From Caulobacter sp. AP07 (GTDB taxonomy: Bacteria; Pseudomonadota; Alphaproteobacteria; Caulobacterales; Caulobacteraceae), in the NCBI RefSeq assembly GCF_000281955.1, contig NZ_AKKF01000159.1, forward strand, positions 1-41,344: a stretch of DNA of 41,344 nucleotides, written 5' to 3'. This document shows, piece after piece, positions 21,890 through 30,395 of the stretch. Under the pieces are notes generated by a model. It saw only the letters and a list, made by a program, of their open reading frames with translations. It made no database searches and was not told the origin of the DNA. Each line of letters starts with the position of its first letter. Within the stretch, counting starts at the first letter, position 1. Position numbers and translations under genes: made by a program.

Positions 21890-24800
21890 TTGTCCAATCC
21901 ACGAAACCAGTCCGCGTTGGCGAGGGGGATGACCCTGGCGCTGCTGGCGGGCGCGTCGTCCATGGCGCTGACCACCGGCGCCTGGGCGCAGTCCGCGCCC
22001 GACGGGCCCTCGCAGGTCGAGGAAGTCGTCGTCACCGGTATCCGCGGCTCGCAGATCCGCTCGGTCGACGTCAAGCGGCGGGAGGCGTCGATCGTCGACG
22101 CCATTTCGTCGGAAGACATCGGCAAGCTGCCGGACGTCACCATCGTCGATGCGCTGCAACGCATTTCGGGCGTGCAGATCCAGCGCGACGCCGGCGAGGG
22201 CAAGACCGTCAACATCCGTGGCCTCAAGCAGGTCATCACCCTGTTGAACGGCGAGCAGTATCTGAGCGCCGGCAACATGGGCGAGGCCCAGCCGAACCTG
22301 CTGGACGTGCCGTCGCAACTGATGAACCAGGTGCTGGTCTACAAGTCGACCAACCCGCTCAACGCGCTGTCGGGCATTTCCGGCACCATCGACCTGCGCA
22401 CGCGGCGTCCGTTCCAGATGGCCGAGGGCTTCACCCTGGCCGCCGGGGCCGAAGGCCAGCGCGGCGAGCGCACCAAGGAAAACGACTACCTGTTCAACGG
22501 CGTGGCCAGCTGGCGCAACGAACGCGTCGGCCTGATGGTCTCGGGCGCGGCCAGCAAGTCCAACCTGGGCAACAACTATTCCGGCACGGTCGGCCTGTCG
22601 GGCAACAACGACTGGGGCGGCAGCGCGCCGACCAACTTCATCTCGCCCCACGGCTATGAAAGCTTCAACCGGGTCGTCGAGCGCAAGCGCGTGGGGATCA
22701 ACGTCGCCTTCGAAGCCGATCTCGGCGAGGGCTTCACCCTGCTGGCCGAAGGCTTCTACGCCAAGCTCGACGAGTACAACCGCGCCGTCGGCATCAACAT
22801 CTCCAACCGCTGGGACGGCGGCGCCTTCGGCGTCTGGACCAAGCCCACGGTCTCGACCCCGGCCGGGGTCGGCAACTGGCGGGCCGTCGACGAGTACGAC
22901 ATCGACGCCTGGTGGATCAATTCGTTCACCGTCAACCGCGTCACCAAGTCGGAATCCAAGAACTACAACCTGGAACTGAAGTACGACAACGGCGGCAAGT
23001 TCACGAGCGAGGTGCGGGCCATCCGCGCCGACGGCAACAAGCTCAGCATGAACGGCCAGGCCCAGGGCGACCTGAGCAACTGGCAGTACGCGCCGGGCCG
23101 CTTCAACCTGTTCCGCAACGCCCAGGACCGCACGCGCGGCCCGTTCTATCCGACCGCGATCTGCAGCCAGTACCCGGCCGCGCAGCGCACCAACCCCGTC
23201 GTCGGCAGCGCCGGCGGCTGCTACCTCAATCCCAACCCGGCCGGTTACGGCCAGAACCCGCAGCTGCACTACAACATCAGCGGCAATCACCCGGTGTGGA
23301 GCGGCTTCGACACCCCGATCTCGGGCGGCCTGGGCGCGGGCAAGACCCTGCGCGACTACATGGCCAACAAGGACAGCTACGCGATCGGGGCCTTCTCGTC
23401 GGAGGGCAACAACGAAGTCGACTCGGACATGAACGTGTTCCGCGCCGACGGCCACTACAAGTTCGACGACAAGTTCCTGGGCTTCATCACCAAGGTCGAC
23501 GCCGGCGTCCGCCAGAGCGACCGTTCGATCAGCGTCGAGCAGTTCCACCTGTTCTCGGCGTTCTACGCCGGCACGCCCGGCGCGGTGCAGAAGAACGGCA
23601 CGCCGGTTCCGGCCGGCGGCTGCCTGGCGCAGTGGAAGGCCATCGACGTGGCGATGGACAACACCCAGTGCTCGGCGGGCGAAATGGTGCCCAACCCGAT
23701 CACCGGCGTCCTGGAGTTCCAGCCCTATACGGTCAACCGCCCGACCAAGCTGTCGACCTACAACAACGTCGTGCTGGTCGACGACCTGGGCGGCATCACC
23801 TCGGGCATGCCCAACTTCTGGGCCATCGATCCGCGCGACTTCGACGACGTGAAGTCGTTCCAGGAGAAGGTGTTCGGCGGCGCCGTCCGCGTTCAGGTCC
23901 CGGGCCAGACCTACGATGTCGACCTGAAGGAACAAAGCGCCTTCGGCGCGGCGAGCTTCGAGGCCGGCGCCCTGTCGGGCAACTTCGGCCTGCGGGTCAT
24001 CCAGACCGAACTGCTGGTCAAGCAGAACAACACCGGCGACACTCTGGCCTATGGCGACACCAACGCCGACGTCGGCGACACCGTCAGCCGGCGCAAGTAC
24101 ACCGACTGGCTGCCGTCGCTGAACGCGGTCTACGACGTCAACGATCACCTGAAGCTGCGTTTCGCCTACAGCAAGACGATGCAGCCGCTGGATCTGAGCA
24201 ACTATGGCGGCGGCCTCAGCATCTTCACCGCCGACTGCGGGGCGGTGAAGCCGGGCGTGCGTTGCGTCACCGGCGCCAGCTCCTCGGGCAACCCGAACCT
24301 GGATCCCTGGCGGTCGACCAACTTCGACGGCGCGATCGAATACTACTTCGGCGCCGCCAGCATGCTGAACCTGTCGGCCTTCAAGCTGAAGATCGACAGC
24401 TTCGTCACCAACGGCACGACCACGGGCCGGTTCACCAACGGCGACGGTTCGCTCAGCAACCCGGTCAATGTCACCCTGCCGGTTCAGGGCGACGCCGGTT
24501 CGGTCAAGGGCCTGGAAGTGGGCGCCAAGATCGCGGTCAGCGACGTGTTCCCCGACGCCGGCTTCTTCTCGAACTTCGGCGTCGACACCAACTACACCTA
24601 CTCGCCCAGCCACGAGTCGCGGATCGGCCTGGACGGAACCAGGCTGCCGTTCGTCGACAACTCCAAGCACCAGTACAACCTGATCGGCTGGTACCAGGAC
24701 GACAAGCTGCAGGCCCGCGTCGCCTACAACTATCGGACCGCGCGTCTGTCTGAAGTCATGAGCAACAACATCCCGATCTACCAGGGATCCACCGGCTATG

Positions 24801-24976
24801 TGGACGTGAACGTCAGCTACAACGTTCGCGACAACATCACGGTGTACGTCAACGGCTCCAACGTCACGGGCGAGATCGAGGACTACTACGCCCGGTTCGC
24901 CAAGGGCTCGACCCAGTACATCAAGCAGAACGAGTTCGAACCCCGCTACACCCTCGGCATCCGCGCCAAGTGGTAG
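21890..24976 (+). CDS. TonB-dependent outer membrane receptor (Caulobacter/Xanthomonas TIGR01782 type)
   Basis: 1028 residues. It should import a bulky ligand, probably a glycoside, across the outer membrane using TonB energy. The signal peptide ends MALTTGAWAQ. Next come EEVVVTGIRGSQIRSVDVKR and the plug domain SSEDIGKLPDVTIVDALQRI and VNIRGLKQVITLLNGEQ. A long beta-barrel follows, ending in EPRYTLGIRAKW with the C-terminal aromatic residue. I start at TTG 21890 because GGGGAG lies 7 bases upstream and the signal peptide follows. The frame stays open back to 21719 without a ribosome-binding site. A terminator follows at 25003. The LacI/GH3 unit is divergent. Confidence 0.93.
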   Translation: MSNPRNQSALARGMTLALLAGASSMALTTGAWAQSAPDGPSQVEEVVVTGIRGSQIRSVDVKRREASIVDAISSEDIGKLPDVTIVDALQRISGVQIQRDAGEGKTVNIRGLKQVITLLNGEQYLSAGNMGEAQPNLLDVPSQLMNQVLVYKSTNPLNALSGISGTIDLRTRRPFQMAEGFTLAAGAEGQRGERTKENDYLFNGVASWRNERVGLMVSGAASKSNLGNNYSGTVGLSGNNDWGGSAPTNFISPHGYESFNRVVERKRVGINVAFEADLGEGFTLLAEGFYAKLDEYNRAVGINISNRWDGGAFGVWTKPTVSTPAGVGNWRAVDEYDIDAWWINSFTVNRVTKSESKNYNLELKYDNGGKFTSEVRAIRADGNKLSMNGQAQGDLSNWQYAPGRFNLFRNAQDRTRGPFYPTAICSQYPAAQRTNPVVGSAGGCYLNPNPAGYGQNPQLHYNISGNHPVWSGFDTPISGGLGAGKTLRDYMANKDSYAIGAFSSEGNNEVDSDMNVFRADGHYKFDDKFLGFITKVDAGVRQSDRSISVEQFHLFSAFYAGTPGAVQKNGTPVPAGGCLAQWKAIDVAMDNTQCSAGEMVPNPITGVLEFQPYTVNRPTKLSTYNNVVLVDDLGGITSGMPNFWAIDPRDFDDVKSFQEKVFGGAVRVQVPGQTYDVDLKEQSAFGAASFEAGALSGNFGLRVIQTELLVKQNNTGDTLAYGDTNADVGDTVSRRKYTDWLPSLNAVYDVNDHLKLRFAYSKTMQPLDLSNYGGGLSIFTADCGAVKPGVRCVTGASSSGNPNLDPWRSTNFDGAIEYYFGAASMLNLSAFKLKIDSFVTNGTTTGRFTNGDGSLSNPVNVTLPVQGDAGSVKGLEVGAKIAVSDVFPDAGFFSNFGVDTNYTYSPSHESRIGLDGTRLPFVDNSKHQYNLIGWYQDDKLQARVAYNYRTARLSEVMSNNIPIYQGSTGYVDVNVSYNVRDNITVYVNGSNVTGEIEDYYARFAKGSTQYIKQNEFEPRYTLGIRAKW

Positions 24977-25002
24977 CGATCTAGCGTCCAACCTCCCTGC
25001 GG

Positions 25003-25038
25003 GCCGCTGTGACCCCTGTCACAGCGGCTTCTTTTTCT
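25003..25038 (+). terminator. Rho-independent terminator between receptor and halogenase genes
   Basis: GCCGCTGTGAC (25003-25013) and GTCACAGCGGC (25018-25028) form an 11-bp perfect stem with loop CCCT, followed by TTCTTTTTCTT. It should make the receptor message much more abundant than any read-through into the halogenase genes. Confidence 0.88.
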
Positions 25039-25107
25039 TCCCGGGGCGGATAGCATCAACATCAAGAAGCCGGAGAGCTTCGAGGAAGCGTGACGGGAGC
25101 GACGACC

Positions 25108-26634
25108 ATGCAGGACAACCGCATCCGCGACATCGTCATCGTCGGCGGCGGCACGGCGGGCTGGATGGCGGCCGCGAGCCTGAAGCGTCACTTCGGGAGC
25201 GCGCCGATCAGCATCACCCTGGTCGAGTCCTCCGAGATCGGAACAATCGGGGTGGGCGAGGCGACGATCCCGACCATCCGCCGCTTCTACCAGGCCCTGG
25301 GCCTGTCCGACATCGACGTGCTGCGGGCCACCGGCGGCACCTGCAAGCTGGGCATCCGCTTCAACGACTGGCTGAAGCCGGGCTCGTCCTTCGTCCATCC
25401 GTTCGGCCTGTACGGCCAGGACCTGAACGGCGTGGCCTTCCATCACTACTGGATGCGGCTGCGCGCCCTGGGCGAACAGGTTCCGGTCGGCGACTATTCG
25501 CTGGGGGCCAGCCTGGCCGCGGCCGGCAAGTTCACCACCCCGTCGCGCAATCCGCCCTCGTCGCTGTCGATCTTCGACTGGGCCCTGCATTTCGACGCCA
25601 GCCTGTTCGCCAAGCTGATGCGCCAGGTGGCCGAGCAGGGCGGGGTGCGCCGCATCGACGCCAGGATCACCAAGGTCAACCTGCGCGGCGAGGACGGCTT
25701 CATCGAGTCTATCGACCTCGACACCGGCGCGACCGTGACCGGCGACCTGTTCATCGACTGCTCGGGTTTCCGCGGCCTGCTGATCGAGGAGGCCCTGCAC
25801 ACCGGCTACGAGGACTGGAGCCACTGGCTGCTGTGCGACCGGGCCCTGGCGGTGCAGAGCGAAGGGAAGGGCGATCCGCCGCCCTATACCGACGTCACCG
25901 CCCGTCCGGCCGGCTGGCAATGGCGCATCCCGCTGCAGCACCGCTACGGCAACGGCTACGTCTATTCCAGCCGCCACGCCACCGACGACGAGGCGAGGGC
26001 GGTGCTGGTCGGTTCGCTGGACGAGCGCCTGCTGCACGAGCCGCGCAAGATCACCTTCAACCCCGGTCGCCGCCTCAAGGCCTGGAACAAGAACTGCATC
26101 GCCCTGGGCTTGGCCTCGGGCTTCCTGGAGCCGCTGGAGAGCACCAGCATCGCCCTGATCGAGACCGGCATCGAGAAGATCAAGCTGCTGTTCCCCAGCC
26201 GCGATTTCGACCCCTGCGTCGTCGACGAGTTCAACGAGATGTCGCGGCTGGAGTTCGAGCGCGTCCGCGACTTCATCATCCTGCACTACAAGGCCAACCG
26301 GCGAACCGATGACCCGACCGGCTTCTGGACCCACTGCCGGGAGATGAGCATCCCCGACACGCTGCAGAAGAAGATCGACCTGTGGAAGGCCCAGGGCCAC
26401 TTCATCCGCTATCGCTGGGAGATGTTTTCGCAGCCCAGCTGGCTGGCGATTTATGCCGGCTTCGACATGCTGCCGGAGACCTACGATCTCAGCGTCGACG
26501 GTCTCGACGCGGGGCAGCTGTCGGGCGCCCTGGCGGAGATGCGGCGCGCGGTGGCCGAGGTCGTGGCGGCGACGCCCCCCCATGGCGACTTCATCGAACG
26601 GTACGCGCGGCCTCAGCCCGTGGCCGCCGAGTAA
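25108..26634 (+). CDS. Flavin-dependent tryptophan-halogenase-family enzyme 1
   Basis: 508 residues of the PrnA-like family (PF04820): FADH2-dependent enzymes that form HOCl/HOBr and halogenate aromatic substrates through a catalytic Lys. FAD motif GGGTAGW (13-19). K80 in GGTCKLGIRFNDW corresponds to the catalytic Lys of PrnA (K79). The diagnostic WQWRIP is at 270-275, and E344 in FLEPLEST corresponds to PrnA E346. All catalytic signs are thus present. CGGGAG precedes ATG 25108. The gene follows the TonB receptor after a terminator and precedes a second homologue by 43 bp. No separate flavin reductase gene is seen. The true substrate is unknown and may be an indole, phenol or something else. 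Confidence 0.9.
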   Translation: MQDNRIRDIVIVGGGTAGWMAAASLKRHFGSAPISITLVESSEIGTIGVGEATIPTIRRFYQALGLSDIDVLRATGGTCKLGIRFNDWLKPGSSFVHPFGLYGQDLNGVAFHHYWMRLRALGEQVPVGDYSLGASLAAAGKFTTPSRNPPSSLSIFDWALHFDASLFAKLMRQVAEQGGVRRIDARITKVNLRGEDGFIESIDLDTGATVTGDLFIDCSGFRGLLIEEALHTGYEDWSHWLLCDRALAVQSEGKGDPPPYTDVTARPAGWQWRIPLQHRYGNGYVYSSRHATDDEARAVLVGSLDERLLHEPRKITFNPGRRLKAWNKNCIALGLASGFLEPLESTSIALIETGIEKIKLLFPSRDFDPCVVDEFNEMSRLEFERVRDFIILHYKANRRTDDPTGFWTHCREMSIPDTLQKKIDLWKAQGHFIRYRWEMFSQPSWLAIYAGFDMLPETYDLSVDGLDAGQLSGALAEMRRAVAEVVAATPPHGDFIERYARPQPVAAE

Positions 26635-26677
26635 CTCAAAGCAAGATTTTCTGGGAACCGGGAAACCGGAACGTCAC

Positions 26678-28192
26678 ATGGCTCACCTGAACAAGATCGT
26701 GATCGTCGGCGGCGGCTCGGCAGGCTGGATCTGCGCCGCCATGCTCAGCCACTACTTCCAGAACGGCCCGACCCAGGTCGAGCTGATCGAGTCAGAGGAG
26801 ATCGGCACCATCGGTGTCGGCGAGTCGACCATCCCGCCGTTCCTGCAGCTGATCCGCACCCTGGGCATCGACGAGCAGGACTTCATCCAGCAGACCCAGG
26901 CCGCCTTCAAGCTGGCCATCCGCTTCGAGAACTGGCGCAAGAAGGACGAGGTCTACTACCACCCGTTCGGCCAGATCGGCGGGCCGCTGGAGGTCAACGA
27001 GTTCTACCAGTGCTGGCTGCGGGCCAAGCAGAACGGCCATCCCTCGGGCTTGCAGGACTTCGCCCCGGCCACGGTGATGGCCGACACCGGCAAGTTCATG
27101 CTGCCGGGCAAGGCGCAGCGCACGATGATCGCCAACGCCAACTACGCCCTGCACATCGACGCCCGGCTGGTGGCTCTCTACCTGCGCAAGTTCGCCGAGG
27201 CGCGGAACGTCAAGCGCACCGAGGGCATCGTCACCGACGTGGCCCTTCGTGCCGACGGCGGCGTCGAGAAGGTGATCATGAAGGACGGCCGCGAGGTGGC
27301 CGGCGACTTCTTCATCGACTGCTCGGGCTTCCGCTCCCTGCTGATCGGCAAGACCCTGGGCGAGCCGTTCCGCGACTGGTCGGACGTGCTGCTGTGCGAC
27401 CGCGCCGTCGCCACCCAGACCGAGAACATCAGCCCGCCCCATCCCTACACCCTGGCCCAGGCCCAGGATTTCGGCTGGCGCTGGCGCATTCCGCTCCAGC
27501 ACCGGGCCGGCAACGGCTACGTCTATTCCAGCAAGTATCTCAGCGACGACGAGGCCACCGCCACCCTGCTGAGCCAGACCGAGGGCGAGGTGCTGCGCGA
27601 CCCGTGGGTCGTGCATTTCAAGACCGGCATGCGCGAGCGGCTGTGGGTCAAGAACTGCGTGGCCATCGGCCTGGCCGGCGGCTTCATCGAACCGCTGGAA
27701 TCCACCGCCCTGCACCTGATCTACAAGGGCATGGACTACCTGCTGCGGTTCTTCCCGGACATGGACGCCGACCCGACCCTGGCGGCCGAGTACAACCGCC
27801 GCATGACGGTGGACTACGAGGAGATCCGCGACTTCGTGGTGCTGCACTACGCCACCACCCAGCGCGACGACACGCCGTTCTGGCGCGAATACCAGAAGGT
27901 CGAGCTGCCGGAGAGCCTCCAGCAGCGGATCGCCCTGTTCAAGGCCAGCGCCGTGCTGCGCGACGGGGTGGACGACATGTTCCGCGCTCCCAGCTGGCAG
28001 TCGGTGATGGAAGGCATGGGCATTCGGCCCCAGCGCTACCAGCAGCTGGTCGACCGCATCCCGCTCAGCGTGATCAACAACATGCTCGACAAGTCCGCCC
28101 CCATGCTGGCCGAGTTCGTCGCAACCCTGCCCAACCACGAGGACTTCCTGCGCGAGCACTGCCCGGCGGAGCCGTTGAAGCGCAGCGCCTAG
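26678..28192 (+). CDS. Flavin-dependent tryptophan-halogenase-family enzyme 2
   Basis: 504 residues, paralogous to the preceding gene. FAD motif GGGSAGW (11-17), catalytic Lys K78 in QAAFKLAIRFENW, WRWRIP at 267-272 and Glu E341 in FIEPLEST are all intact. The region after residue 350 (GMDYLLRFFPDMDADPTLAAEYNRRM) and the insertion around 95-135, which lines the substrate pocket in characterised halogenases, differ clearly from enzyme 1. The two probably act on different substrates or positions, or form a complex. ATG 26678 has CCGGAA upstream. The operon ends in a convergent arrangement at a palindromic repeat. Confidence 0.9.
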   Translation: MAHLNKIVIVGGGSAGWICAAMLSHYFQNGPTQVELIESEEIGTIGVGESTIPPFLQLIRTLGIDEQDFIQQTQAAFKLAIRFENWRKKDEVYYHPFGQIGGPLEVNEFYQCWLRAKQNGHPSGLQDFAPATVMADTGKFMLPGKAQRTMIANANYALHIDARLVALYLRKFAEARNVKRTEGIVTDVALRADGGVEKVIMKDGREVAGDFFIDCSGFRSLLIGKTLGEPFRDWSDVLLCDRAVATQTENISPPHPYTLAQAQDFGWRWRIPLQHRAGNGYVYSSKYLSDDEATATLLSQTEGEVLRDPWVVHFKTGMRERLWVKNCVAIGLAGGFIEPLESTALHLIYKGMDYLLRFFPDMDADPTLAAEYNRRMTVDYEEIRDFVVLHYATTQRDDTPFWREYQKVELPESLQQRIALFKASAVLRDGVDDMFRAPSWQSVMEGMGIRPQRYQQLVDRIPLSVINNMLDKSAPMLAEFVATLPNHEDFLREHCPAEPLKRSA

Positions 28193-28220
28193 AACGTGAC
28201 TTCAGTTTAGCTCCCCAACG

Positions 28221-28327
28221 GTTGTCATCCCGGCCGTAGCGAAGCGAAGGGCCGGGACCCAGGGCCACCGCATTGCGCCGGCCCATGGGTCCCGGACAGC
28301 CTCAGCGAAGCTTCCGGGATGACAACT
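28221..28327. repeat. Extragenic palindromic element (GTTGTCATCCCGG...CCGGGATGACAAC type)
   Basis: The ends are 13-bp inverted repeats, with further pairing inside (GGCCGGGACCCA against TGGGTCCCGG). It fills the gap between convergent genes. Related elements built on GTCATCCCGG are common in alphaproteobacterial genomes. It may also terminate transcription from both sides. Confidence 0.75.
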
Positions 28328-28354
28328 GTGGTTGAGGCCGCGATGCCCTGGGCC

Positions 28355-29263
28355 CTAAGCCGCGACCACCTCCCGCATCAGCGACTGGTGCGCCCCGACG
28401 CCCGCCAGGACGCCGTCGGCCGAAGCCAGGGTGGCGTTGTGCATGGCCCGGGCCGCGTCGCCGGCCGCGTAGACGCCGGGGACCGTCGTCGCCTTCCCGT
28501 CGTCGACCCGGATCACCGGGCCCAGCATGCCGTCGTCGAAGGCGCAGCCCAACTGCTCGGCCAGCGGGCTGGTCATCCGGGTCGAGGGCGCGACGAACAG
28601 GGCGTTGATCGTGACGACGCGGCCGTCGGCCAGACGCACGGCGTCGAGCTCCGGCGCGTCGCCGAGCAGGGCCACCACCGGTTCGCGCTCGATGGTCACG
28701 CCGCGCGCGGCCAGCACGGCCAACTGCTCGGCGTCCGGCTCGAAGCGGCCCTGGGTGAACAGGGTGGTCGGGCCCCAGTCGGGGATCATGGCGGCCTGGT
28801 GGGCGGCCATCGGATGGTTGGCCAGCACGCCGAGCGGCCGGTCGCGCACCTCGTAGCCGTGGCAGTAGGGGCAATGCAGCACGGTGGCGCCCCAGCGTTC
28901 CTTCAGGCCGGGCACGTCGGGCAGGGTGTCGGTGACGCCGGTGGCCAGGACTAGGCGACGGGCCCGCACCGACCGGCCGTCGGACACCGTGACGGTGAAG
29001 CCGGCGGGGCCGGCCACGGCCGTCAGGGCCTCGCCGCGCAGGACCTCGACCGTGGGATAGGCCGTCAGCTGGCACATCGCCTCGCGGATGATGGCGGCGG
29101 GCGCCTTGCCGTCCTGGCCCAGGAATCCGTGCGCGGCGTCGGCGAAGCGGTTGCGGGGCAGGCCGGCGTCGATGACCAGCACGCGCCGGCGGGCGCGGGC
29201 CAACTGCAGGGCGGCCGACAGGCCGGCGAAACTTCCGCCGATGACGATGGCGTCAAACAACAT
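28355..29263 (-). CDS. Thioredoxin-reductase-like NAD(P)/FAD oxidoreductase
   Basis: 302 residues. N-terminal FAD site DAIVIGGSFAGLSAALQLARA, redox-active CPYCHGYE (C131, C134) in the NAD-binding domain, LVLATGV and C-terminal GVYAAGDAA. This is the single-protein thioredoxin-reductase-like layout. The family reduces a small redox partner or a low-molecular-weight disulfide; no thioredoxin gene is adjacent. Its start lies inside the end of the upstream Rrf2 gene (11-bp overlap), so the two are translationally coupled and the flavoprotein is probably under Rrf2 control. Confidence 0.9.
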   Translation of the reverse strand: MLFDAIVIGGSFAGLSAALQLARARRRVLVIDAGLPRNRFADAAHGFLGQDGKAPAAIIREAMCQLTAYPTVEVLRGEALTAVAGPAGFTVTVSDGRSVRARRLVLATGVTDTLPDVPGLKERWGATVLHCPYCHGYEVRDRPLGVLANHPMAAHQAAMIPDWGPTTLFTQGRFEPDAEQLAVLAARGVTIEREPVVALLGDAPELDAVRLADGRVVTINALFVAPSTRMTSPLAEQLGCAFDDGMLGPVIRVDDGKATTVPGVYAAGDAARAMHNATLASADGVLAGVGAHQSLMREVVAA

Positions 29264-29705
29264 GGTCTTGGTCCTCGGTGGATGGGTGTCGCATCGGGCC
29301 GACGTCGGCGGCCAGGTCGGCCAGGGTGATCGTCGCCAGCTTGCGGTTCAGAAGGTCGCGTGCCTGCGCCACGGCGTCGTCCAGCGCGGCGTTGACGGCC
29401 TGCTCGACGGCGCAGCCGGGGCTCTCCTCGGCCTTGCCCAGGGCGATCAGCGGTTCGCCCAGGGCGTCCTGGATCTGCGCCAGGCTGATGGCGGCGGTCG
29501 CCCGGCCCAGTCGCCAGCCGCCGCCGTGGCCCTTGGTCGAGGCGACGATCCCGGCCTCGCGCAGGCCGGCGAAGGTGCGGCGGATGACGACCGGATTGGT
29601 CATGGCCCAGGCGGCCATCTGCTCGGAGGTGACGGGCTGGTCGTCCTGCTGGGCCATGTGCAGCAGCACATGGAGGGCGACGGAAAGGCGGCTGTCTCGT
29701 TTCAT
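29253..29705 (-). CDS. Rrf2-family transcriptional regulator, single-cysteine type
   Basis: 150 residues. N-terminal winged helix: MKRDSRLSVALHVLLHMAQQ, then SEQMAAWAMTNPVVIRRTFAGLREAGIVAS and TKGHGGGWRLGR. Classical Fe-S Rrf2 proteins (IscR, NsrR) have three Cys. This one has only C98 in ESPGCAVEQ, so a thiol switch is more likely than an Fe-S cluster. No Shine-Dalgarno sequence precedes the ATG; instead TATAAT ends 3 bases before it. It overlaps the start of the flavoprotein gene, forming a two-gene redox-responsive operon. Confidence 0.9.
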   Translation of the reverse strand: MKRDSRLSVALHVLLHMAQQDDQPVTSEQMAAWAMTNPVVIRRTFAGLREAGIVASTKGHGGGWRLGRATAAISLAQIQDALGEPLIALGKAEESPGCAVEQAVNAALDDAVAQARDLLNRKLATITLADLAADVGPMRHPSTEDQDHVV

Positions 29706-29722
29706 GTAATTATATTTGTTAC
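29706..29722 (-). promoter_or_regulatory. AT-rich dyad and -10-like element abutting the Rrf2 start codon
   Basis: Minus-strand GTAACAAATATAATTAC has GTAA/TTAC ends and contains TATAAT three bases before ATG. It could be the -10 of a leaderless message, an autoregulatory Rrf2 operator, or both. A TTGAAA 21 bp upstream is badly spaced. Confidence 0.4.
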
Positions 29723-29854
29723 GTGATGACGGGCGTTTCAAGAGGAGCGCCGCGAGACGGACGGCGATGGCGGTCGGCGTGGCGCCGCGCCATACTGCCC
29801 GAGCCTCTCCGCGTTTCAGGCGGAGCCCTTGAAACGACTGGCGTTTGTCCACCG

Positions 29855-30373
29855 ATGCGTGCGCGCCCCGAAACCTCGCGACCCGGCCGCTGGCGACGCC
29901 TCACGCAAGGCGAGCGCGACCTGGCCGCGCAGGTGTTCGGCGCCGGCCTCGACGCCGGGCGGGTGCGCGTGCTGGCCATCCCGTTCTGGAGCCGCGCCTT
30001 CGCGGCCAGCGGCGGGTTGATCGTCTGGCCGGCCCGCGCGATGCGGCCAGACTTCGCGGCGCCGGAGGTGCCTGTGGCCGAGCAGGCGGTGTTCGTCCAC
30101 GAGCTGGTCCATGTCTGGCAGGCCCAGCGCGGCCTGAACCTGCTGCTGGCCAAGCTGCGGGCCGGCGACGGCCCCGCCGCCTATGCCTACGACCTGGACG
30201 GCGAGGCCCGGTTCGCCGCCCTGAACCTCGAACAGCAGGCCATGGTGGTCGAGGACGCCTTCAGGCGGCTGCACGGCGCCGCCGCGCCCCATGCAGCCTT
30301 GGCCTATGCCGCCGTGCTAGAGGATGCGCTTCCGGACCTGGCGACTCGCCTGGGCGGGCGGTTGGACGCGTGA
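29855..30373 (+). CDS. Vgr-related-type protein with HExxH motif
   Basis: 172 residues. Residues about 16-50 (LTQGERDLAAQVFGAGLDAGRVRVLAIPFWSRAFA) and VAEQAVFVHELVHVWQAQRGLN match, from memory, short proteins annotated as vgr-related. H82-E83-L-V-H86 is a complete HExxH zinc-binding motif, suggesting a metallopeptidase-like fold, but a third ligand is not obvious. The C-terminal half is helical (LDGEARFAALNLEQQAMVVEDAF). No type VI secretion gene is near. The start is uncertain and lacks a strong ribosome-binding site. The next gene follows within about 22 bp, so the two are probably cotranscribed. Confidence 0.65.
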   Translation: MRARPETSRPGRWRRLTQGERDLAAQVFGAGLDAGRVRVLAIPFWSRAFAASGGLIVWPARAMRPDFAAPEVPVAEQAVFVHELVHVWQAQRGLNLLLAKLRAGDGPAAYAYDLDGEARFAALNLEQQAMVVEDAFRRLHGAAAPHAALAYAAVLEDALPDLATRLGGRLDA

Positions 30374-30395
30374 CGGGAGAACTCCGCTGGCGACG

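Noticed and set aside
21833..24991. 1052-residue open frame antisense to the TonB receptor
   Set aside because: Same composition artefact; the receptor strand has full family motifs.
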